Shown: positions 1 through 7,019 of the stretch, in pieces
Numbering within the stretch: position 1 is the stretch's first letter
Layout of the letters: each line of letters begins with the position of its first letter
Position numbers and translations under genes: made by a program
Notes under the pieces: model-generated
Databases searched by the model: none
Told to the model about the DNA's origin: nothing
Seen by the model: only the letters and a program-made list of their open reading frames with translations
NCBI GenBank assembly: GCA_027485365.1
Contig: JAIXRD010000169.1
Location: 1 to 13,828, forward strand
Direction: 5' to 3'
Length of the DNA stretch: 13,828 nucleotides
From: Cryomorphaceae bacterium
Lineage (GTDB): Bacteria > Bacteroidota > Bacteroidia > Flavobacteriales_D > Crocinitomicaceae

Positions 1-810
1 AAATGGAATTTCCTTTGTTTGCATTTTCCGCCAAATCGAAGAAATCGACTTGGTACGCGCTTTAATATCGAAATGATACCCTTGCTTTAGAAGTTCATCC
101 TTTATCGGAGACATAAAACGGCGAATGAAACGCGCGCGAACATCTTGCGTAGATTTCAACTTCGTTTCAATTTCATTAAAAACTTCCGGCTCACAATATT
201 TCATGGACAAATCTTCAAGCTCTGTCTTTACTGTGTAAAAACCAAACCGATGCGCTAAGGGAGCATATAAAAACCGAGTCTCTGATGCAATTTTAAGTTG
301 CTTATCCGGTTTCATACTGGATAAGGTCCGCATGTTGTGCAAACGGTCCGCCAATTTAATCAGCACCACCCTGAAATCATCCGAAATGGTTAAAATCATC
401 TTACGGAAATTCTCCGCTTGCACCGAAGCGTTTTCATCAAACACATCCGGGATTTTTGTTAAGCCATCAATAATTCGACGGACCTTAATTCCAAACGCAT
501 CCTCAATGTCATCAAGTGAAATATAGGTATCTTCTACTGTATCATGCAATAAGGCACAGGTAATTGCGATGCTATCGAGCCCCATTTCCTCGGCACAAAT
601 TCGAGCTACTGAAATGGGATGAAAAATATACAACTCTCCCGATTTACGTCGATCATCTTTGTGCGCTTCGAGGGCCATATCAAAAGCCTTTCGAATCAAC
701 TTTGTATCCTCGCGGGAGCGATCTTTTACCGAACGGAGTAAGCCTTTAAACGCTGCTAAAATCGCAATGCGTTCTTCTTCGACGTTATATGCTCCAGGTA
801 ACTGACTCAT
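1..810 (-). CDS. rel: Bifunctional (p)ppGpp synthetase/hydrolase (RelA/SpoT family), N-terminal part, runs off the left edge
   Basis: Reading the minus strand from an ATG at 810-808 gives 270 codons open to the window edge, so the gene is partial. The family makes and degrades the stringent-response alarmone (p)ppGpp in the cytoplasm. The N-terminal HD hydrolase domain is visible: H50 and H64 in the AHKDDRRKSGE...YIFHP stretch, the H89-D90-T-V-E93-D94 motif, and D155 in KLADRLHNMRTL. All expected hydrolase residues are present, so this is a Rel/SpoT-type enzyme and not a hydrolase-dead RelA. From about residue 245 the synthetase domain begins (KARTKSISSIWRKMQ); its catalytic core, TGS and ACT regions lie outside the window. 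The start is 2 nt after the fumarylacetoacetase stop, so it is probably co-transcribed with that gene and ychF. The only doubt is the exact subtype. Confidence 0.95.
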   Translation of the reverse strand, partial: MSQLPGAYNVEEERIAILAAFKGLLRSVKDRSREDTKLIRKAFDMALEAHKDDRRKSGELYIFHPISVARICAEEMGLDSIAITCALLHDTVEDTYISLDDIEDAFGIKVRRIIDGLTKIPDVFDENASVQAENFRKMILTISDDFRVVLIKLADRLHNMRTLSSMKPDKQLKIASETRFLYAPLAHRFGFYTVKTELEDLSMKYCEPEVFNEIETKLKSTQDVRARFIRRFMSPIKDELLKQGYHFDIKARTKSISSIWRKMQTKEIPF

Positions 811-812
811 AA

Positions 813-2084
813 CTAATCTATTGCAGGAAGCAATTGTGTTCTTACCTCACCAAAGCCAATGCGCACATTCCCATTTGTACAATGTCCTTTCATGATTACG
901 GTATCATAATCTTGAATAAACTTACGCTGCGAACCATTGCTCAAAGTAAGTGGTTTTGTTCCTTTCCACGCTAACTCAAGCATAGAACCGTAAGAATCCG
1001 GTGTAGGACCTGAAATCGTACCCGATCCCATTAAATCCCCGCAACGAATATTACAGCCATTCACTGTGTGATGGGCTAATTGCTGCGCCATATTCCAATA
1101 CATGTATTTGAAATTAGATAAGCACACGCGATCGGCTGCACCATCCTTTGGTTGAATAAAAACTTCTAAATTAATGTCGTAGGATTTCTTTCCTTCAAAT
1201 TTCAAATACGACAACACTTCGGGTTCTTGAACTGGCGTATCAACCGCAAAGGGCTGAAGTGCATCTAAAGTCACAATCCAAGGCGAAATTGAAGACGCAA
1301 AATTCTTTGCTAAAAAAGGTCCTAGCGGCACATACTCCCACTGTTGAATATCTCTAGCAGACCAATCATTGAACAGGCTTAATCCAAAAATGAAATCTTC
1401 GGCTTCAGCAGTTGAGATTCGTTCTCCTAGGGGTTTTCCATCAAAGGTGTAGAATCCCATTTCTAATTCAAAGTCAATGCGGGCAGAAGCCTCGAATGTA
1501 GGGTTTTCACCTTCGACCTTTGTTTGTCCTTTTGGGCGTACCACGGGAACCTCAGAGGTAATAATTGAACTTGATCTCCCATGATATCCAACCGGTAACC
1601 ATAACCAATTCGGAAGTAAGGCATTTGCTGGGTCTCTAAACATCATCCCAACATTGGTAGCGTGTTCTTTACTAGAATAAAAATCCGTGTAATCTCCAAT
1701 GGCTACAGGAAGCAAGAGTTGTACGCGGTCTGCAGAATAAAGCACTTCCATGCAATCTTCTTCATGTCCTTGCAATTCCATATTGCCTTCAGCGAACAGC
1801 GATGAAATTCGATTTCGTAAATTCCGTAGGGGTAATTTACCGTATTTCATGAGTGCATTTAAGGAAGAATTATAAAAATCCGTAGATTTAAATCCAAGTT
1901 CTTTGAAGTACCCTTTATCATTCAATGCCGCGAGGTTAATGATCTTATCCCCTATTCGAGTGGCTACAAAGGGTTCATCTTGCACGAGAAACCCAACACC
2001 AAAGGGAATGTTTTGAATTGGAAAATCCGAATCTTCGTTAACGTGTATCCAAGAAACTAAGTCGGGATTATTTGCTGAAATCAT
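813..2084 (-). CDS. fahA: Fumarylacetoacetase
   Basis: 423 residues, the usual length for this family. It hydrolyses fumarylacetoacetate to fumarate and acetoacetate, the last step of tyrosine/phenylalanine catabolism through homogentisate. Diagnostic stretches are DYTDFYSSKEHATNVG (131-146), LPNWLWLPVGYHGRSSS (157-173), ARIDFELEMGFY (201-212) and FNDWSARDIQQWEY (238-251). By alignment in my head with the mammalian enzyme, the metal ligands are D134, E206, E208 and D240, and the catalytic histidine is H141; all are present. An N-terminal SH3-like domain (about 1-125) precedes the catalytic beta-roll. The ATG lies 39 nt after the ychF stop, with no recognisable promoter box between, so read-through from ychF is likely. 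No other tyrosine-degradation gene is in the window. Its downstream neighbour rel starts 2 nt after its stop. Confidence 0.97.
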   Translation of the reverse strand: MISANNPDLVSWIHVNEDSDFPIQNIPFGVGFLVQDEPFVATRIGDKIINLAALNDKGYFKELGFKSTDFYNSSLNALMKYGKLPLRNLRNRISSLFAEGNMELQGHEEDCMEVLYSADRVQLLLPVAIGDYTDFYSSKEHATNVGMMFRDPANALLPNWLWLPVGYHGRSSSIITSEVPVVRPKGQTKVEGENPTFEASARIDFELEMGFYTFDGKPLGERISTAEAEDFIFGLSLFNDWSARDIQQWEYVPLGPFLAKNFASSISPWIVTLDALQPFAVDTPVQEPEVLSYLKFEGKKSYDINLEVFIQPKDGAADRVCLSNFKYMYWNMAQQLAHHTVNGCNIRCGDLMGSGTISGPTPDSYGSMLELAWKGTKPLTLSNGSQRKFIQDYDTVIMKGHCTNGNVRIGFGEVRTQLLPAID

Positions 2085-2123
2085 AGCGATTGAAATAAGA
2101 TATTGATACTAGAAAATAGGGAA

Positions 2124-3221
2124 TTACACATTAAATCTAAAGTGCATGATATCACCGTCGGCAACCACATACTCTTTCCCTTCTACTTTAAATTTTCCTG
2201 CTTCTTTCACAGCAGATTCAGAACCATAGGTTACGTAGTCATCATATTTCATGACCTCCGCACGAATGAAGCCTTTTTCAAAGTCAGAGTGAATAACCCC
2301 AGCCGCTTGTGGCGCAGTAGATCCTTTGTAAATTGTCCATGCACGAACTTCTTTTACACCCGCGGTGAAATACGTTTGCAAATTAAGTAAAGCATAGGCT
2401 GAACGAATCAAGCGATTAACACCCGGCTCATCAAGTCCAAGCTCATCAAGAAACATCTTACGTTCGTCGTACGTTTCAAGTTCGGTAATGTCCGCTTCGA
2501 TTTTTGCTCCGATAATTAGTACTTCAGCGTTCTCATTGGCTACCGCCGCTCGAACCTGATCAACGTACGCGTTACCTGAAAGCACAGAGGCCTCGTCTAC
2601 GTTGCACACATACATGACCGGTTTAGAAGTAATCAAATTAAACCCTTTAATCACTTCCATATCACTTGCATCGAAACCTAAACCTCGTACAGAAATACTT
2701 TGTTCAAGACCCTCTTTAATTTTGAGCGCTAATTCGTTTTCTTTCACTGCATCTTTATCACCGGACTTAATAACCCGGGCTAAACTTTGAATTTTCTTCT
2801 CGATCGTTTCTAAGTCTTTCAGCTGTAGTTCAATATCAATTATTTCCTTATCACGAATTGGGTTTACGTTGCCATCCACGTGCACAATATTTCCATCATC
2901 GAAACAACGAAGCACATGAAGGATAGCATCCGTTTCTCTAATATTCGCTAAGAATTGATTGCCAAGTCCTTCTCCTTTGGATGCGCCTTTTACTAAACCA
3001 GCAATATCCACAATTTCCATGGTTGCTGGCACTACGCGTTCTGGATTCACCATGGTTTCTAGTTTCTCCAATCGTGGATCCGGAACCGAGGTGGTTCCGA
3101 TGTTTGGTTCGATCGTACAAAAAGGAAAATTCGCAGATTGTGCTTTCGCATTCGATAAACAATTAAACAAGGTTGATTTCCCAACATTAGGAAGCCCTAC
3201 AATTCCACACTTCAATGACAT
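2124..3221 (-). CDS. ychF: Redox-regulated ribosome-associated ATPase YchF (Obg/OLA1 family)
   Basis: 365 residues, the normal length. YchF is a P-loop NTPase of the Obg family that prefers ATP and binds ribosomes. The P-loop GLPNVGKST is at 9-17, the G3 motif DIAG at 72-75, and the altered G4 motif NVDE at 207-210. That NxxE in place of NKxD is what is known to relax guanine specificity in this family. The G5-like GAKIE is at 238-242. A coiled-coil arm spans roughly 130-180 and the C-terminal TGS domain ends in the typical GDIMHFRFNV. It is the first gene of a minus-strand run (ychF, fumarylacetoacetase, rel). A good TAATTTTG box upstream (3281-3288) gives a leader of about 54 nt, which contains a small inverted repeat (3235-3252). 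Confidence 0.98.
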   Translation of the reverse strand: MSLKCGIVGLPNVGKSTLFNCLSNAKAQSANFPFCTIEPNIGTTSVPDPRLEKLETMVNPERVVPATMEIVDIAGLVKGASKGEGLGNQFLANIRETDAILHVLRCFDDGNIVHVDGNVNPIRDKEIIDIELQLKDLETIEKKIQSLARVIKSGDKDAVKENELALKIKEGLEQSISVRGLGFDASDMEVIKGFNLITSKPVMYVCNVDEASVLSGNAYVDQVRAAVANENAEVLIIGAKIEADITELETYDERKMFLDELGLDEPGVNRLIRSAYALLNLQTYFTAGVKEVRAWTIYKGSTAPQAAGVIHSDFEKGFIRAEVMKYDDYVTYGSESAVKEAGKFKVEGKEYVVADGDIMHFRFNV

Positions 3222-3234
3222 AAAGAAACTATTT

Positions 3235-3252
3235 TGACAACTCGCATTGTCA
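3235..3252. repeat. Inverted repeat TGACAA-N6-TTGTCA in the ychF leader
   Basis: Six-base perfect arms (3235-3240 and 3247-3252) around a 6-nt spacer, located 13 bp upstream of the ychF start and downstream of its predicted promoter. It could be a small RNA hairpin in the ychF 5' leader or a protein-binding half-site pair; it may also be chance. Confidence 0.35.
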
Positions 3253-3280
3253 TGGTTGATAAAATATATATAATATTACG

Positions 3281-3310
3281 CAAAATTAAGAAATTATCGT
3301 GGGACAACAA
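3281..3310 (-). promoter_or_regulatory. Promoter of ychF (Bacteroidota -33/-7 type)
   Basis: On the minus strand, TTG (3310-3308), a 19-nt spacer and TAATTTTG (3288-3281) match the Bacteroidota consensus TTTG-N19-TAnnTTTG. The predicted transcription start is near 3275. The -33 element lies inside the first codons of the divergent M28 peptidase gene, whose GTG start is at 3299. Confidence 0.65.
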
Positions 3311-4702
3311 CACATAAAACAACTGCTAACGGGCTTAATCGTGCTATTTCTTTACGCCCATTCGAATGCGCAAAAAGACAGCCTTTTTATTCGCAAAATA
3401 TACGATGAAGCCTTGTTAAGGGGAAAGGCTTATGAAGACCTAAGGTCTCTTTGTAAAGACATAGGTCCAAGGCTATCTGGAAGCTCGGAAGCTGCTATGT
3501 CGATTCGATGGTCAGAACAAAAAATGCGGAATTACGGATTCGATCAGGTATACCTAGAGCCGATTATGGTCCCGCATTGGGAACGCGGAAATCCTGAAAC
3601 GGCGTGGATAACCTTACCCAATGGAAGCATTGAAAAACTCACTTTGTGTGCCTTGGGTGGGTCTGTTTCCACGAACGGCGTATTGGAAGGTGAGCTCGTA
3701 CTTTTCAACCACCTAGACGACTTAAAAAAAGCAAACCGTCGTTCAGTCGAAGGCAAAATTGTCTTCATCAATCAAGCGATGAATGCTGCTGAAATCCAAA
3801 CATTCAAAGCATACGGGGCCTGCTACCCTATTCGCGGGAATGGTGCAATAGAAGGCGGAAGACTTGGCGCAAAGGCTGTAATAATTAGATCGCTTGGATT
3901 GCCGAGTGATGATTTTCCACATACCGGAAGTATGAAGTATGAAGATAGTATTCCGAGAATTCCTGCTGCCGCCTTATCTACCAAAGATTCAGATTACTTG
4001 GCCTCCTTACTAGGAAGTTCCATCCTCCAAGAGAAGAAGTCAATTATCAAATTAACCTTGGAGATGGATTGTCGGAACTTTCCGGATGAACCATCATTCA
4101 ACGTGATTGGTGAATTAAAAGGATCAAAATTCCCCAATGAAATCATTACTATCGGAGGTCATTTAGACTCATGGGACCAGGGAGAAGGAGCGCACGATGA
4201 TGGCGCCGGAGTGATTCATTGCCTGGAGGCATTACGCATATTGAAAACCCTAGGATATAAACCCGAACACACCTTGCGCGTTGTATTTTTCATGAATGAA
4301 GAAAATGGGAATATGGGTGGAAAAAGTTACGCGAAATGGGTAAAAGAGAAGAATGAGACACACATTGCCGCATTAGAAAGTGATCGTGGTGGTTTTACAC
4401 CGAGAGGCTTTGGATGTGATGGAAATGATTCGGTATATGCTAAATTCACCGCATTAGAACCTTTATTCAAACCATACGATCTTCATATTTGGGAAAAAGG
4501 TGGCGGCGGTGTGGATATTGGTCCATTAAAAAACGAATTTAAAGACATTACCCTGTTTGGTTTTATCCCGGACTCTCAACGTTACTTCGACTTTCATCAC
4601 GCGGACAGCGATGTATTTGAATCCGTTAACAAACGAGAATTGGAATTAGGGGCCGCATCAATATCAGCCTTTTTGTACTTATTGGACAGCAAGGTATTTT
4701 AG
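3299..4702 (+). CDS. Secreted M28-family zinc peptidase, carboxypeptidase-Q-like
   Basis: 467 residues, close to the roughly 470 of animal carboxypeptidase Q. The start is GTG at 3299: an in-frame stop lies at 3287-3289 and the next in-frame ATG would remove the signal peptide. Residues 1-24 form a signal peptide (LLTGLIVLFLYAHSNAQ), so the protein is exported. A protease-associated-like insert occupies about 130-250 (GRLGAKAVIIRSLG near 188-200). The M28 catalytic domain follows with the co-catalytic zinc ligands H288 (GGHLDSWD), D300 (HDDGAG), E335 with the general base E334 (MNEENG), D362 (ESDRGG) and H434 (DFHHADSD); all are intact. It probably trims peptides to amino acids outside the cytoplasm. 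A small lipoprotein gene follows 45 nt downstream. The exact substrate cannot be read from the sequence. Confidence 0.93.
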   Translation: MGQQHIKQLLTGLIVLFLYAHSNAQKDSLFIRKIYDEALLRGKAYEDLRSLCKDIGPRLSGSSEAAMSIRWSEQKMRNYGFDQVYLEPIMVPHWERGNPETAWITLPNGSIEKLTLCALGGSVSTNGVLEGELVLFNHLDDLKKANRRSVEGKIVFINQAMNAAEIQTFKAYGACYPIRGNGAIEGGRLGAKAVIIRSLGLPSDDFPHTGSMKYEDSIPRIPAAALSTKDSDYLASLLGSSILQEKKSIIKLTLEMDCRNFPDEPSFNVIGELKGSKFPNEIITIGGHLDSWDQGEGAHDDGAGVIHCLEALRILKTLGYKPEHTLRVVFFMNEENGNMGGKSYAKWVKEKNETHIAALESDRGGFTPRGFGCDGNDSVYAKFTALEPLFKPYDLHIWEKGGGGVDIGPLKNEFKDITLFGFIPDSQRYFDFHHADSDVFESVNKRELELGAASISAFLYLLDSKVF

Positions 4703-4747
4703 CCCATATTTTTCCTTATTTTTAAAAAAATTAAAACCAATATAACT

Positions 4748-5041
4748 ATGAAAAAATTAATTATTCTATCGGCTGCTTCATTGTTGTTTCTCAGCTATTC
4801 TTGCAATGGAAGCACCAAAGGAAACTGGAGCGATGAAGAGAAAACACAACTTCGTTCTCAATTTGAAAAACAACGTTCACAACTCGATAAAATCTTTGGA
4901 AAAGAAAATACAAACAAATGGGTTGATTGCGCGATGTTAAAAATGGAAAATCAATTTGAAAATCTTGATGCTGCCGATAAAGATTTAAAAGGCGCAGAGA
5001 AAATTGGAGCAGATTGCATTAAGGAAGTAATGGGAATGTAA
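4748..5041 (+). CDS. Small lipoprotein of unknown function
   Basis: 97 residues, not recognised as a named family. The N-terminus (MKKLIILSAASLLFLSYSC) is a signal peptide ending in a lipobox-like LSYSC with the candidate lipidated cysteine at C19. The tyrosine at the -2 position makes the lipobox atypical. The mature part is short, charged and predicted helical (roughly 28-97), with two further cysteines at C61 and C90 that could pair as a disulfide in the periplasm. It lies between the M28 peptidase, whose stop is 45 nt upstream, and a strong terminator about 20 nt downstream. The 45-nt gap is very A/T-rich and holds TATTTTTC, one mismatch from the -7 consensus, so it may have its own promoter. 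It resembles in size and layout the Cys-containing lipoprotein at 5112-5387 on the other strand, but I see no clear sequence homology. Confidence 0.8.
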   Translation: MKKLIILSAASLLFLSYSCNGSTKGNWSDEEKTQLRSQFEKQRSQLDKIFGKENTNKWVDCAMLKMENQFENLDAADKDLKGAEKIGADCIKEVMGM

Positions 5042-5059
5042 TTTCATTCGCATTTAAAC

Positions 5060-5091
5060 AAAAAAACGCAAGGATCCTTGCGTTTTTTTTT
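5060..5091. terminator. Bidirectional intrinsic terminator (perfect palindrome)
   Basis: An A7 tract, the arm CGCAAG, the centre GATC, the arm CTTGCG and a T9 tract form one continuous palindrome centred between 5074 and 5075. Each strand therefore encodes a GC-containing hairpin followed by a U-tract. It sits between the converging small-lipoprotein genes that end at 5041 (plus) and 5112 (minus) and can stop transcription from both sides. Confidence 0.92.
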
Positions 5092-5111
5092 GTTAATAGA
5101 ACTTTTTGTAA

Positions 5112-5387
5112 TTATTTCCCTTTGTACTCCTTTACAGAAGGACATTGTTTATACTCTTCTTCAAAGTCCTTTAACTCTTCTGGAGTCATGCCTTCGGTCA
5201 TTTTATTACATTTCTCAAAAGGGACCTGATATTTTTTCGAGGACAAAACCTTCATTTTCTGAACAGGATCTGAAACCCCATTAATTTCTTTCACGGCTTT
5301 AATATGAATGTCTGCACATTCACAAACCTTGGATTTACATGAGCTAAGGACGACCAGTGATAGTCCAATAAAAAACAGATTTTTCAT
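5112..5387 (-). CDS. Small cysteine-rich lipoprotein of unknown function
   Basis: 91 residues, unrecognised family. The signal peptide MKNLFFIGLSLVVLSSC ends in a good lipobox (LSSC) with lipidation at C17. The mature protein carries four more cysteines: C22 and C24 (VCECAD), C60 (FEKCNKM) and C82 (YKQCPSV). This pattern suggests disulfides or a helical hairpin held by Cys pairs. The middle is charged and helical. It is the last gene of the leucine dehydrogenase-nusB-DUF1573-yajC operon: its ATG is one nucleotide after the yajC stop, so it is certainly co-transcribed and may be translationally coupled. Its transcript ends at the palindromic terminator (5060-5091). In some flavobacteria, as I recall, coaE occupies this place after yajC, so this could be a lineage-specific addition. 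Confidence 0.85.
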   Translation of the reverse strand: MKNLFFIGLSLVVLSSCKSKVCECADIHIKAVKEINGVSDPVQKMKVLSSKKYQVPFEKCNKMTEGMTPEELKDFEEEYKQCPSVKEYKGK

Positions 5388-5388
5388 A

Positions 5389-5673
5389 TTATTTTACTGC
5401 TGGCAATTGGTCTTCACCAGACTGGGAAATTGCACTTTTCTCTAGGCGTATTTTAGTACCTTCAGAAGAGATCAAAACCGTAGATTCTGCAATTTCTAAT
5501 ATTTTACCGTGGATTCCACCAATGGTAACCACTTTATCTCCCGGCTTCATTCCTTCTCTGAACTTCTTAAGTTCTTTTTGTTTCTTGGCTTGTGGTCGTA
5601 TCATAAACAAATAGAAAATTGCAATCATTGCAACAATCATAATCAACGAACTCATTGAACTTCCTCCTCCCAT
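5389..5673 (-). CDS. yajC: Preprotein translocase accessory subunit YajC
   Basis: 94 residues with the typical YajC layout. A glycine/serine N-terminus is followed by one membrane helix (about 8-25, SLIMIVAMIAIFYLFMI). Then comes the family signature IRPQAKKQKELKKF (25-38) and a small cytoplasmic beta domain (GDKVVTIGGIHGKI at 45-58). YajC associates with SecDF-YidC at the Sec translocon in the inner membrane; it is usually not essential. The start used is the ATG one nucleotide after the DUF1573 stop; M7 is an alternative but would shorten the polar N-tail. No SD sequence precedes it. Confidence 0.95.
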   Translation of the reverse strand: MGGGSSMSSLIMIVAMIAIFYLFMIRPQAKKQKELKKFREGMKPGDKVVTIGGIHGKILEIAESTVLISSEGTKIRLEKSAISQSGEDQLPAVK

Positions 5674-5674
5674 G

Positions 5675-6064
5675 TTATTTTATTTTAGCTTTTATGATCA
5701 ACACTTTAGTAGACGGTGTTGTATTCGTCATTATCGTTACTGACTTTGTAACTTCTTTCGAAGATACATTGGCTGTATTTACTTTAGCAATAATTTTAGT
5801 TGACTCTCCAGGCTGAATTGGTTCAGAAGGTTTATCCGCAACAGTACAAGAACACGAAGGACGAACCTCACCAAAAACCAAGGGGTGATCTCCAGTATTC
5901 TTAACGGTAAATACCGCTCGAATAACTTCTCCCTTCACAACGGTACCCGCATCATAAACTTCGTTCACTTCTAGGGTTGTTTTTTCACCAATTTCAACGG
6001 CATCTCCTTCGCTAGAACAAGCAAACAAGAGCGCGATAGCCAATAATGCAATTATATTCTTCAT
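5675..6064 (-). CDS. DUF1573 lipoprotein
   Basis: 129 residues. The signal peptide MKNIIALLAIALLFAC carries a lipobox (LFAC, lipidation at C16). The rest is a single immunoglobulin-like/MSP-type DUF1573 domain: the family core VKNTGDHPLVFGEVRPSCSC (55-73) is followed by PGESTKI (85-91) and a terminal beta-strand region. The C71-x-C73 pair is the conserved hallmark of the family. These proteins are abundant in Bacteroidota, usually surface or periplasmic lipoproteins, and their biochemical role is not established. It sits 4 nt after nusB and 1 nt before yajC, a gene order that I recognise from other members of the phylum. Confidence 0.92.
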   Translation of the reverse strand: MKNIIALLAIALLFACSSEGDAVEIGEKTTLEVNEVYDAGTVVKGEVIRAVFTVKNTGDHPLVFGEVRPSCSCTVADKPSEPIQPGESTKIIAKVNTANVSSKEVTKSVTIMTNTTPSTKVLIIKAKIK

Positions 6065-6068
6065 ATGT

Positions 6069-7016
6069 TTAATCTAATAATCCTCTTCCGGTTTTAACTA
6101 GGCGTTTTTCAGCCTTAAATTTCTCAACAATTTTATCTAAAATTCCATTGATAAAGATATTACTTTTTGGAGTACTATAGAATTTCGAAATCTCGATATA
6201 CTCATTTAAAGTAACCTTGGATGGAATACTTTGAAAATATAATAATTCTGTTATTCCCATTTTAAGCAGCACCAAGTCCATTTTTGCGATCCGCTCCGTC
6301 TCCCAGTTGTCCACCATTTCTGTAATGAGGACGTCATACTCCGCATTGTTTTGAATCGTTTTACGCAACAAATCATGCACAAAAGTAGATTCATCAGCAG
6401 GATCCTTGTACAAGGGCATCGGAATAAAATCCTCCCCAGGATTCATAGTTTTTATAGATTTAAGCACCATCGAACAACATAAATCCAAATCATCCATCCA
6501 ATAAATGCTCTTTTCGTCGAAAAAGTTATAAAGCCACGGTGAATTTGCAACAGAATCTTTGAACAGTTGAAGCATAAAGTTCCGATCAATTTCGTATCCA
6601 GATTCCTCATTGCTCATGTAAAGCACATACGCTTCAGATTCCAAAACGGAATTGAACATTTTACGAAACATTTCTTGAGCCTCCGCGCCCATCCAATTCA
6701 CCTTTCGTTTTTTGACAATCTCATGTAATTCTTCTGAATTCGAAAGTTGATTAACTAATTGATTATCAACAAAACGCATGTTCGGATTTAAATCTTCAGA
6801 TGTCGGTCGTAACTTTTTCTTACGATCCTCCATTTTATTTTCTGCCGCACGATTCAATTGCTCAAAGGTTAACAACAAGTATAAATACATGTCGTACATC
6901 CGATCCAAAGAAACATTCAGTTCTTTGTCTGTTTTAATAAAATCCTGTTCATTGCTCTGAAAATGTGCATAGAGCAACTGCAATACTTTTATCCGTAAAT
7001 GCCTTCTATTTAGCAT
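6069..7016 (-). CDS. nusB: Transcription antitermination factor NusB (long Bacteroidota form)
   Basis: 315 residues, about twice the roughly 140 of the E. coli protein. The N-terminus MLNRRHLRIKVLQLLYAHFQ matches the first helix of NusB. The C-terminal half of the NusB fold is at about 238-298: WETERIAKMDLVLLKMGITE, then IPSKVTLNEYIEISKFY and INGILDKI. Between them sits a lysine- and acid-rich segment of roughly 100-150 residues that E. coli NusB lacks; the same expansion is typical of Bacteroidota. NusB with S10 (NusE) binds boxA RNA and promotes rRNA antitermination. The gene starts 3 nt after the leucine dehydrogenase stop and is followed after 4 nt by the DUF1573 gene, so expression is tied to that operon. 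Confidence 0.95.
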   Translation of the reverse strand: MLNRRHLRIKVLQLLYAHFQSNEQDFIKTDKELNVSLDRMYDMYLYLLLTFEQLNRAAENKMEDRKKKLRPTSEDLNPNMRFVDNQLVNQLSNSEELHEIVKKRKVNWMGAEAQEMFRKMFNSVLESEAYVLYMSNEESGYEIDRNFMLQLFKDSVANSPWLYNFFDEKSIYWMDDLDLCCSMVLKSIKTMNPGEDFIPMPLYKDPADESTFVHDLLRKTIQNNAEYDVLITEMVDNWETERIAKMDLVLLKMGITELLYFQSIPSKVTLNEYIEISKFYSTPKSNIFINGILDKIVEKFKAEKRLVKTGRGLLD

Positions 7017-7019
7017 AAA

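Noticed and set aside
564..749. Short plus-strand frames within 332-749
   Set aside because: They are antisense to the conserved HD domain of the (p)ppGpp enzyme.
2938..3237. Reading frames of 61-92 codons opposite or out of frame with ychF
   Set aside because: They lie wholly or mostly inside a clearly conserved ychF gene and have no recognisable protein features; they are shadow frames.
5078..5284. 68-codon plus-strand frame starting in the terminator
   Set aside because: It begins inside the terminator T-tract region and is antisense to a lipoprotein gene with a clear signal peptide and operon position.
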